In this document: in pieces, positions 17,295-24,275 of the stretch
How the letters are laid out: each line of letters begins with the position of its first letter
Numbering within the stretch: the stretch's first letter is position 1
NCBI GenBank assembly: GCA_900299195.1
Contig: OMIX01000024.1
Span: forward strand, 1 to 55,130
Reading direction: 5' to 3'
Origin: Deltaproteobacteria bacterium
Lineage (GTDB): Bacteria; Bdellovibrionota; FAC87; UBA2466
Length of the DNA: 55,130 nt
Position numbers and translations under genes: made by a program
Notes under the pieces: generated by a model
What the model was told of the DNA's origin: nothing
The model's input: only the letters and a program-made list of their open reading frames with translations
The model's database searches: none

Positions 17295-18449
17295 TTAGAA
17301 TCGACGAGAGGGACCGCGATTTCCCCGACCAAATCGTTTTCTGCCTTTAAAAGCAAATTTCGGTTTGGATTTCACTCCAGTAATAATTTGCTCAGAATCG
17401 ACATCTAACGGGGTAATCAAATTCAAAGCTTGTCCGGTTTTTCCAAATCGACCTGTTCTTCCAATTCGGTGGATATAATCTTCATGTGTTTCAGGAAGAT
17501 CGAAGTTGATCACCTGTTCAATATCGGTCACATCAATGCCTCGACCGGCTAAATCGGTTGCCACCATGACGGGATGACTACCGCGTCGGAATTTATCTAG
17601 AGCATCTTTTCGTTGCCACTGAGTACAACCTCCGTGCAATCTCACCACTTTATGACCTTCACGATAAAGCAAAGTAGCCAATCGATCCGTTCTAATTTGA
17701 GTGCGAGCAAAAATAAGAACTTTTCCTTTTCTCTCCTCAAGCTCTTTAAGAATTAAACCGTTCTTACCATCCATGCTCGTTTCAACATTTTTCTGTTCCA
17801 CTTGAGCCGAGGGTTTTAATTCAGTGTCGATAGCTACACGAACAGGCGCATTCATTAGCTGATTAGCCAAACCCTGAATCTCTTTGGGTAGAGTAGCGCT
17901 AAAAAGTAAGGTTTGTCTTTCTCTAGAAACATGCTTCATGATTTCTTTAATCTGAGGCGCAAATCCCATATCGAGCATTCGATCCACTTCATCGAGCACT
18001 AAAAAATTAATACCGCTGAGATCCACAGTTCCTTCTTGAAGATGGTCATTCAGACGACCTGGAGTGGCTACAATATAATCAGCTCCACGTTCTAGTTCAT
18101 CTCTTTGTCGACGGAATGACTCTCCACCGACGACTAAACTTCCGTACATTCCCAACCCTTTTCCCATCTGTCTTAAAACTTGATTGATTTGTGCGGCTAG
18201 TTCTCGTGTGGGGCATAAAATTAAAGCCTGCTTAGTAGGCTCAGCATAAAGATTCGCTAGAAGAGGAATTCCAAAGGCTCCTGTTTTTCCTGTCCCAGTT
18301 TGTGCAGTTCCTAAAACGTCCTTACCCCCTAAAGCAACGGGAATAGCTTTTTGCTGAATGGGAGTCGGTGAGACAAAGTTCATTTTACTCAGAGCTTTAC
18401 CTAAAGCTTCTGGGAGAGAAAGTTCATTAAAAGTATTAAAAGAATTCAC
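17295..18449 (-). CDS. rhlE: DEAD-box RNA helicase, RhlE type
   Basis: ATP-dependent RNA helicase for RNA remodelling, ribosome assembly or decay. Q-motif FNELSLPEALGKAL...PTPIQ, motif I AQTGTGKTGAFG, Ia PTRELA, motif II DEVD (instead of DEAD), motif III SAT, then motif V/VI ATDLAGRGIDV and HRIGRTGRFGK. The C-terminus is short and basic (KGRKRFGRGNRGPSRRF), as in small RhlE proteins. The start used is GTG at 18449, preceded by GAAGAAGG at 5-6 nt; an in-frame GTG at 18470 has no RBS. About 384 residues. Confidence 0.92.
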   Translation of the reverse strand: MNSFNTFNELSLPEALGKALSKMNFVSPTPIQQKAIPVALGGKDVLGTAQTGTGKTGAFGIPLLANLYAEPTKQALILCPTRELAAQINQVLRQMGKGLGMYGSLVVGGESFRRQRDELERGADYIVATPGRLNDHLQEGTVDLSGINFLVLDEVDRMLDMGFAPQIKEIMKHVSRERQTLLFSATLPKEIQGLANQLMNAPVRVAIDTELKPSAQVEQKNVETSMDGKNGLILKELEERKGKVLIFARTQIRTDRLATLLYREGHKVVRLHGGCTQWQRKDALDKFRRGSHPVMVATDLAGRGIDVTDIEQVINFDLPETHEDYIHRIGRTGRFGKTGQALNLITPLDVDSEQIITGVKSKPKFAFKGRKRFGRGNRGPSRRF

Positions 18450-18781
18450 ATACCCTTCTTCTAAGTACACGGAGCCGTTACAAGACCCTGAAGTACTTGA
18501 TGGTTTATTATTAGTTTTAAATCGAATAGCAGTGAGAATTGTTAAGATATCGAGAGTATGTCCGTCATGCTCACTAGGCGACCTGTGTTACCAAGTCTTC
18601 AACTCGAAATTTGAGGCACCTTAGCAGCCTTTCATTTTTTTAGCACTAAAATAATTCCGCTTAGCGTTACCGGTGGGCTTTTTTAATTTTAATTTCAATA
18701 ACTTGATTCAATATCGGTTCCCCCTAGACGTTCTTAAAATCGTTACTATAATGATAACTAATATTTTAGGAGGCTTACATC
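18450..18781. other. Divergent intergenic region rhlE/htpX
   Basis: 332 bp without a gene. It holds the htpX promoter (18725-18752) and RBS. On the rhlE side there is about 270 bp of leader in which I see no hairpin with a U-tract and no clear promoter hexamers. Confidence 0.6.
18725..18752 (+). promoter_or_regulatory. Candidate promoter of htpX
   Basis: TAGACG (18725-18730), 16-nt spacer, perfect TATAAT (18747-18752), then 29 nt to the ATG with AGGAGG at 18768. It shares its -35 hexamer with the pckA promoter. Confidence 0.5.
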
Positions 18782-19687
18782 ATGGCCATGATGAAACGGA
18801 TTTTTTTGTTTATCGTAGTGAACATTTTGGTGGTCACCACCATTTCTTTAATGCTCAATTTATTGGGCATTCGACCTTATCTGACCCGCTCAGGAATTGA
18901 TTATCAAGCTCTCCTAGCCATGTGCAGTGTAGTGGGATTCACCGGAGCCTTCATTTCGCTCGCTATTTCAAGAATGATGGCAAAAATGATGATGGGGGTT
19001 CAAGTGATAGACCCAGCCAGCGCTCGAGGTGAAGAAAAAGAGTTAGTAAATCTCATTCACCGACTTTCTCAAAGAGCTGGATTAACCGTCATGCCCGAGG
19101 TTGGAATTTACCAAAGTCCTGAAGTTAATGCTTTTGCGACCGGCCCTTCCAAGAACCGTTCTTTAGTTGCTGTATCTACCGGTTTACTCACCACCATGAA
19201 TTCTCAAGCTGTAGAAGGAGTTCTCGGTCATGAAGTAGCTCACATTGCCAACGGCGATATGGTCACGATGACTTTAGTCCAAGGCATAGTGAATACTTTT
19301 GTGATGTTCTTCGCAAGAATTGCCGCTTGGATTTTATCCAGTTACTTGGAGGGAAATCGAGATCGTGAAGAAAGTCGTTCTGTCGGTTGGTCTTACTATC
19401 TTTGTAGTTTCGTTTTTGAAATTTTGTTTAGTTTACTGGGTATGATTGTAGTTTGTTATTTTTCTCGTCGAAGAGAATTTAGAGCCGATGCAGGAAGTGC
19501 CCAATTTGCAGGAAAAGAAAAAATGATCAGCGCTCTTCAAGCTTTAAAATCACAGTACGAAAACATCGACTCAAGCCACCCTTCAGTGGCTACTTTAAAA
19601 ATCAGCGGACGAAAAGGTTTCTGGGCTTTACTTTCCACTCACCCCAGTTTGGATGATCGAATCGCTGCTTTACGAGGAAGGTTATAA
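18782..19687 (+). CDS. htpX: Membrane zinc metalloprotease HtpX (M48)
   Basis: Inner-membrane protease that degrades misfolded membrane proteins together with FtsH. Two N-terminal membrane segments (FLFIVVNILVVTTISLMLNL; a second near 45-65), then the zinc site GHEVAHIANGD (HExxH about residue 149). Two more hydrophobic segments follow (QGIVNTFVMFFARIAAWIL; YYLCSFVFEILFSLLGMIVV), then RREFRADAGSA carrying the third zinc ligand Glu. HPSLDDRIAALR ends the protein as usual. 301 residues, normal length. Strong AGGAGG RBS; apparently monocistronic. Confidence 0.95.
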   Translation: MAMMKRIFLFIVVNILVVTTISLMLNLLGIRPYLTRSGIDYQALLAMCSVVGFTGAFISLAISRMMAKMMMGVQVIDPASARGEEKELVNLIHRLSQRAGLTVMPEVGIYQSPEVNAFATGPSKNRSLVAVSTGLLTTMNSQAVEGVLGHEVAHIANGDMVTMTLVQGIVNTFVMFFARIAAWILSSYLEGNRDREESRSVGWSYYLCSFVFEILFSLLGMIVVCYFSRRREFRADAGSAQFAGKEKMISALQALKSQYENIDSSHPSVATLKISGRKGFWALLSTHPSLDDRIAALRGRL

Positions 19688-19782
19688 AAACCAATTCGCG
19701 CTTTGTGTCATTGCAAAAAAAGCATAGAACAGATCATTTTATCCTTTCGTCAAACCGATCCTTTAGTGATATATAAGAGGAA

Positions 19783-20646
19783 ATGGCAACAGCAGCTCCT
19801 TTTACACCTGAAATAGATGGTCAACTTGCGCTCGATAAAGCGCTTAATGAAGCCAGTGCTCTTCCCAAAAGAGACTCTGAAATCAAAGAAGACTATCGAG
19901 TATTTCTGCCCAATTTTGAAGGGCCTCTCGATCTTTTGCTGCACTTAATTAGAAAAGATCAACTTAATATTTATGACATTCCCATTGCTCATATTTGCAA
20001 AAGTTACCTAGAGCACTTGGAATTAATGAAAAGCATCGACGTTAATATTGCAGGTGAGTTCATGGTGATGGCTGCCACTCTCACTCTTTTAAAATCTTTA
20101 GTTTTGCTTCCCAAAGAAGAAGGCGCCTCTGAAGAAGACGATCCTCGAATGCCTTTGATTCAGCAACTTCTGGAATACGAAAGATTTAAAAAAGCGGCTG
20201 ATCAAATTGATGGCCTTAGATGGATGGGCAGAGATATTTACGTCAGACCTCCCAGTGCTATCGAATCGATGATGCCTGTGGAATCTTTACTCGATGCGCC
20301 GATCGACCCCGTAGATCCTTTTCAACTTTTAGTTTGTTTGAAGATTGCCACCCATCGAACAACTCGACCTTCTATTCAAATCACCACCGATCCTGTTTCT
20401 ATTCGAGATAAAGTAGTACAAGTAGGCCAGTTTTTAGCACAGCATGAAGTGATTTCGTTTACCGATCTTCTTCCTCAAAAAGAGGAAAGAAAAATTCTCG
20501 ATGTCGTTGTAGCCTTTTTAGCCGTTTTAGAATTGGCTCGACTCAAATTTGTTGAAATCATTCAACATGAAAATTTTGGTCACATCCAAATTCGTGGAGT
20601 AAAAGATTTGACCGATCTTAATGTTGGAATGTTAGATTCGTATTAG
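19783..20646 (+). CDS. scpA: Segregation and condensation protein A
   Basis: Kleisin subunit of the SMC-ScpAB condensin. After a 37-residue N-terminal extension comes the kleisin head YRVFLPNFEGPLDLLLHLIRKDQLNIYDIPIAHI, then EFMVMAATLTLLKSLVLLPKEE, a variable linker, and a C-terminal winged helix near FLAVLELARLKFVEIIQHE that binds SMC. 287 residues. scpB follows after 7 bp, so the two form an operon. SMC itself is not in the window. Confidence 0.95.
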   Translation: MATAAPFTPEIDGQLALDKALNEASALPKRDSEIKEDYRVFLPNFEGPLDLLLHLIRKDQLNIYDIPIAHICKSYLEHLELMKSIDVNIAGEFMVMAATLTLLKSLVLLPKEEGASEEDDPRMPLIQQLLEYERFKKAADQIDGLRWMGRDIYVRPPSAIESMMPVESLLDAPIDPVDPFQLLVCLKIATHRTTRPSIQITTDPVSIRDKVVQVGQFLAQHEVISFTDLLPQKEERKILDVVVAFLAVLELARLKFVEIIQHENFGHIQIRGVKDLTDLNVGMLDSY

Positions 20647-20653
20647 GAGAAGT

Positions 20654-21577
20654 ATGGAACTAGAAAAAGTGACTTCGGCGATTGAATCGATTCTATTTGC
20701 TGCTGACCGTCCTGTCTCTGTAGACCGTTTGAAAGAGGTCTTTGGAGAAGAGGGACCGGAAGAAGAAACACTTTCAGAAGCTTTATCTGCGATTAAAGAA
20801 CGCTATCTTAATTCCAGTTTCGGTTTTGAACTGCGTGAAGCCCAAGGTGGTTTTCACTTTGTCACCAAACCTGAAAATGCAGAGATCATACGCAAGTTTT
20901 TAGAAACCAAACCGTTCCGGTTAGGCCGTTCCGCTTTGGAAGTCCTTGCCATCATCGCTTATCGTCAGCCAATCACTCGCGCCGAAGTGGATCAAGTGAG
21001 AGGTATCGACAGCTCTCATTTAATGAGAACTCTGATCGAGCGTGGATTAGTTAAAATGGCCGGTAAAGCTGAAGTTCCTGGCCGCCCGGTTCAATACGCT
21101 ACCACTCCTCGATTCTTGGAAGTTTTAGGGCTTTCCAGTCTTTCTGAACTCCCCCCACTGACAGAACTCGATCAGCTTCAAGGGGATACAGTCGATCCCA
21201 TCAAGACTCTTGAAGAAGGACTAGATAAGTTCTTAGTGGCTCAAGGAGAGGTGGCAGAGGATTTAAGTGAACAGGACAAAGAAGGTTTAGCTCAAATTGA
21301 AACCATGTTGGATTCAGCTAAAAAAGGAACTCGGGAAATTCACGAGTCACCCTTACATGCTGAAATTGCAGAAGAAAATGAAAATGCGGTAGCAGCATTG
21401 CAATCACATCCACGGCCCAGAAAAAAGAAGACCACGGTCACTTACGAAGAGATTACCCACAGTGAAATAGCAATCCATTCGGAAGATACAGACATTGCTG
21501 TGGCCAGCGAGGAGGTATTAATGGAAATGCCTCTCATCGATCCCAATAATTCTAACGAACCCCCGACAGTGAATTGA
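20654..21577 (+). CDS. scpB: Segregation and condensation protein B with extended tail
   Basis: ScpB binds ScpA in the SMC condensin complex. Two winged-helix domains fill residues 1-170: SAIESILFAADRPVSVDRLKEVFG, FHFVTKPENAEIIRKFL, LEVLAIIAYRQPITRAEVDQVRGI and GRPVQYATTPRFLEVLGL are typical. ScpB is usually about 190-200 residues. Here about 110 further residues form an acidic, low-complexity tail rich in Glu/Ser with a basic HPRPRKKKT patch. The tail is probably disordered; its role is unknown. RBS AGGAG overlaps the end of scpA. Confidence 0.94.
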   Translation: MELEKVTSAIESILFAADRPVSVDRLKEVFGEEGPEEETLSEALSAIKERYLNSSFGFELREAQGGFHFVTKPENAEIIRKFLETKPFRLGRSALEVLAIIAYRQPITRAEVDQVRGIDSSHLMRTLIERGLVKMAGKAEVPGRPVQYATTPRFLEVLGLSSLSELPPLTELDQLQGDTVDPIKTLEEGLDKFLVAQGEVAEDLSEQDKEGLAQIETMLDSAKKGTREIHESPLHAEIAEENENAVAALQSHPRPRKKKTTVTYEEITHSEIAIHSEDTDIAVASEEVLMEMPLIDPNNSNEPPTVN

Positions 21578-21602
21578 CATCACCTATTAAAAGACATAGG
21601 GT
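21574..21602 (+). promoter_or_regulatory. Candidate promoter of initiator tRNA-Met
   Basis: Perfect TTGACA (21574-21579), overlapping the scpB stop codon, with a weak TAGGGT at 17-nt spacing and the tRNA 5' end 17 nt further on. Confidence 0.4.
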
Positions 21603-21618
21603 GTCTCCACCTGATTAT

Positions 21619-21695
<77 letters not shown>

Positions 21696-21773
21696 AATTA
21701 AATCCATAAAATGTAATAACTTACTTAAGTAGCAAGTTGCAGAAACTCTTTCGGGAGTTAATCGACTTTACCT

Positions 21774-21798
21774 ATTGAAAGAAAACTGACCCCTTTTC
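21774..21798 (-). repeat. REP-like repeat, left copy flanking the DUF1080 gene
   Basis: Read on the minus strand it contains GGGGTCAGTTTTC followed by TTTCAAT. It matches 22506-22529 at about 20 of 24 positions in the same orientation. This copy lacks the second half of the palindrome found at the right copy. Confidence 0.6.
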
Positions 21799-21814
21799 AT
21801 GCTATACCCCTCCT

Positions 21815-22474
21815 ATGCAAATTCATTTCACTCGTTTTACTGTGTGTTTTTTCATTTGGTTGGGGACTTTAAATCAGTCGCTTTTAGCCAATGAGATTCT
21901 TTTATTTAACAGAAAAGATCTCAGTGGCTGGGTATCGACTAAATCTATGGAAATCGCCCATTGGAAAGTGGCTGACGACTATGTAGAAGTTGTTCCGGGC
22001 TTAGGAGACATTCAAACGACCCAGCTTTTTAATGATTTTGATCTTCATGCAGAGTTTTGGATTCCCTATTTACCCGACAAACATGGACAAGACCGAGGAA
22101 ACAGCGGGATTTTTCTGCAAGGCCGTTATGAAATTCAAGTTCTCGACACCTATGAAAACGAAACCTATTCCGACGGGATTTGTGGTTCTCTTTACAAGCT
22201 CATAGCTCCTCAGTTTAACGCAAGCCTACCCCCAGAAAACTGGCAGACCTATGACATCCATTTTGTATCTCCGAAATTGGATAGTGCAGGACATGTGATT
22301 GAAAAAGGGGAAGTCACTGTAGTGCTCAATGGTAAAACCGTAATCAATCGCGGACGCTTTGAGCGACCTACCGGTTCAGCCGCGAAACAAAAGCAAGGGG
22401 TTCAAGGTCCCATTCGATTACAAGACCATGGAAGTCCGGTCCGTTTCCGGAATCTCATCATTAGCCCTTTTTAA
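21815..22474 (+). CDS. Secreted DUF1080 (3-keto-disaccharide hydrolase-like) protein
   Basis: 219 residues with a signal peptide ending LLANE. DUF1080 features: ILLFNRKDLSGWVS at the N-terminus, WKVADDYVEVVPGLGDIQT, FDLHAEFWIPYL, then RGNSGIFLQGRYEIQVLDTYEN, and PIRLQDHGSPVRFRNLIISP at the C-terminus. This is a concanavalin-like jelly roll; some characterised members cleave 3-keto-glycosides. The gene is complete for a single-domain member. It lies between two copies of a short repeat, which may mean it was acquired or mobilised. Confidence 0.9.
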   Translation: MQIHFTRFTVCFFIWLGTLNQSLLANEILLFNRKDLSGWVSTKSMEIAHWKVADDYVEVVPGLGDIQTTQLFNDFDLHAEFWIPYLPDKHGQDRGNSGIFLQGRYEIQVLDTYENETYSDGICGSLYKLIAPQFNASLPPENWQTYDIHFVSPKLDSAGHVIEKGEVTVVLNGKTVINRGRFERPTGSAAKQKQGVQGPIRLQDHGSPVRFRNLIISPF

Positions 22475-22497
22475 TTGAAGATGCGGAACTCAGGCGC

Positions 22498-22529
22498 CTT
22501 TCAATATTGAAAGTAACCTGACCCCTTTC
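22498..22529 (-). repeat. REP-like repeat with palindromic core, right copy
   Basis: On the minus strand: GGGGTCAGGTTAC (22525-22513) followed by the palindrome CTTTCAATATTGAAAG (22513-22498). The head-plus-palindrome layout is that of REP sequences mobilised by RAYT transposases. Confidence 0.65.
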
Positions 22530-22531
22530 TT

Positions 22532-22861
22532 TTAATCCACCCACCAATCAAAATTTTGATAAACCCCTTCAGCAGAACCTCGTTTGATCCAGCGCCCTCC
22601 GGCATCGTAGGCATCGAACCAATCCATCCCCTCACTTTGATCCTGAATTGAAACACGATAAGTGGCGTGTGCCCCAACGCTATAACTGCCCACAAATTCA
22701 CTTTGAGCATTGTAAACTTCGACCGTAATGGTCTCATTACGAGAGTTGTGCACGATTAATTGTCCCCGAATCGTTGCGTAGCACAACGACGCACTCGAAA
22801 AGACCACAAATCCCAACGATAAGAGACTTATATAGAAACGGTACCCGGTGTGAGATTTCAT
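22532..22861 (-). CDS. Small secreted protein, unknown
   Basis: 109 residues, AAAGG before the ATG. Signal peptide through about residue 29 (LGFVVFSSASLCYA). The remaining 80 residues alternate polar and hydrophobic positions (GQLIVHNSRNETITVEVYNA) and contain several Trp and Tyr; this suggests a small beta-sandwich. No family recognised. It is oriented against the DUF1080 gene, and its stop abuts a REP-like repeat. Confidence 0.7.
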   Translation of the reverse strand: MKSHTGYRFYISLLSLGFVVFSSASLCYATIRGQLIVHNSRNETITVEVYNAQSEFVGSYSVGAHATYRVSIQDQSEGMDWFDAYDAGGRWIKRGSAEGVYQNFDWWVD

Positions 22862-23047
22862 AAGATTTTTCCTTTCATCAGATCAACTTTATCGAGCAAC
22901 TTATGGGCCACTCTCTCAACAGTGTCGCATAATAATTATTATTGGCTAACTTTTTAAAGAAATAACCTTCCCTTCCCAAACTTTCAGTTGCCACTCGGAG
23001 CCCCCCTGAGGATACTCGGTTTAACAACATTCAAACGGGGGTCAAAT

Positions 23048-24151
23048 ATGGGAAATTTTTTTAACATCGTCGCTTCTTTGATGATGGGCACGTTATTCAT
23101 CGCCCAAACCGCATTTTCAGTAGAAACGGTAACTCTTCTCGATCGCGGAGAGCCTTATGCCGCAATGGTCGCACAAAAAGGAATTTTCTGGGTAGGCCAT
23201 TCAAGAAAACAATTTGCTTCAGAATATCGAGTTGAAGTCTATTCCCCAGAAGGAAAACTTATCGACAAACTTTCTCTTACTCACAGTATTAGCTCAATGA
23301 AAAAAGTGGCTTCGGATACTGTTGTGATGACCGGAATTAACCCAACAGCACAACTCACGGAATACACTTTTGCCAAATTAGAAAATGGAAAAATCCGAGC
23401 TAAAACAACTCGAATTGCACTGGGAGGATTCATCAATTTTTGGATAGGAAGTGCAAACGGAAAACATTATTTTGCCGACATGGGAGGCAATCCCAACGAT
23501 ACCAATACCGATTTTAATCTCCCTGCCCAAACTATTTTCTCCTCCAGTGGATCCATGGCCAATTATTTAAGCACTAGAGTTCGCATGCCGATTGCAGGAA
23601 CGGTTCACAACGGTAAGTTGTTGCTAGTCTCAGGAGAAGCCATCGGATCTCCCAAAGGAAAAATTGTTGAGGTCGACCCTCAGACTCAACAAATGCGAGT
23701 ATTGTTCACCAGTCAAAATGGGAATCTTGGAACCCTCGATGTTATTCCGGGAACTCAGGACGTTATGACCAATGCAAGAGGAGAGAACAAACTTATCGTT
23801 TTTGATTCTGTCACAGGTCAAACTCGTCGTGAAATCCCTACTCAAGGATACTCTCGAAGTTTCGATTTTACTGGCCACTGTGTAGTAGTGGGCAACGATG
23901 AGAACAACTCTATTGAAGTATTTGATCTTAAATCTCAGGATAACAAATCGGTTATTAATGAGAAAATCACTCTCCCGTCCACGGAGTTCTCTGGCATTAA
24001 GCAAATCGCAGTAGATGATTCCACGGGAATTGTGTTTGCGCGCTCTTCATTACCTTGCAACCCAATGATGGAAGTTTGCGACAAAGATATTAATCGGGTA
24101 GTGACTTTCGGAGCGGAGTTAGGAAATTCTATTCGAACTCTTTGCCACTAG
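23048..24151 (+). CDS. Secreted beta-propeller-like protein
   Basis: 367 residues from the ATG at 23048, preferred because GGGGG lies just upstream and it gives a signal peptide (MGNFFNIVASLMMGTLFIAQTAFS). An in-frame reading from 22988 would add a non-signal leader. Repeated WD/SMP-30-like blades are visible: GIFWVGHSRK, GKLIDKLSLTHSI, GKIVEVDPQTQQMRVL, KLIVFDSVTGQTRREI, SIEVFDLKSQD. Near the end there are four Cys (CNPMMEVCD and a final C). No catalytic motif is evident. A strong terminator follows. Confidence 0.8.
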   Translation: MGNFFNIVASLMMGTLFIAQTAFSVETVTLLDRGEPYAAMVAQKGIFWVGHSRKQFASEYRVEVYSPEGKLIDKLSLTHSISSMKKVASDTVVMTGINPTAQLTEYTFAKLENGKIRAKTTRIALGGFINFWIGSANGKHYFADMGGNPNDTNTDFNLPAQTIFSSSGSMANYLSTRVRMPIAGTVHNGKLLLVSGEAIGSPKGKIVEVDPQTQQMRVLFTSQNGNLGTLDVIPGTQDVMTNARGENKLIVFDSVTGQTRREIPTQGYSRSFDFTGHCVVVGNDENNSIEVFDLKSQDNKSVINEKITLPSTEFSGIKQIAVDDSTGIVFARSSLPCNPMMEVCDKDINRVVTFGAELGNSIRTLCH

Positions 24152-24160
24152 TTTGGAGTA

Positions 24161-24195
24161 ACCGAAGCCGCCCTTCAGGCGGCTTCGGTTGTTTA
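24161..24195 (+). terminator. Rho-independent terminator
   Basis: Perfect 12-bp GC-rich stem ACCGAAGCCGCC / GGCGGCTTCGGT (24161-24172 and 24178-24189), loop CTTCA, then TGTTT. It ends the propeller gene, which starts at 23048, ahead of the convergent kinase gene. Confidence 0.9.
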
Positions 24196-24275
24196 ACAAA
24201 AACGTTACCCTTCTCCACGAACTCTGTAGAACCAATGAAGCATTACCAACAGAGTGAAGACACCTCTACCCCAAT

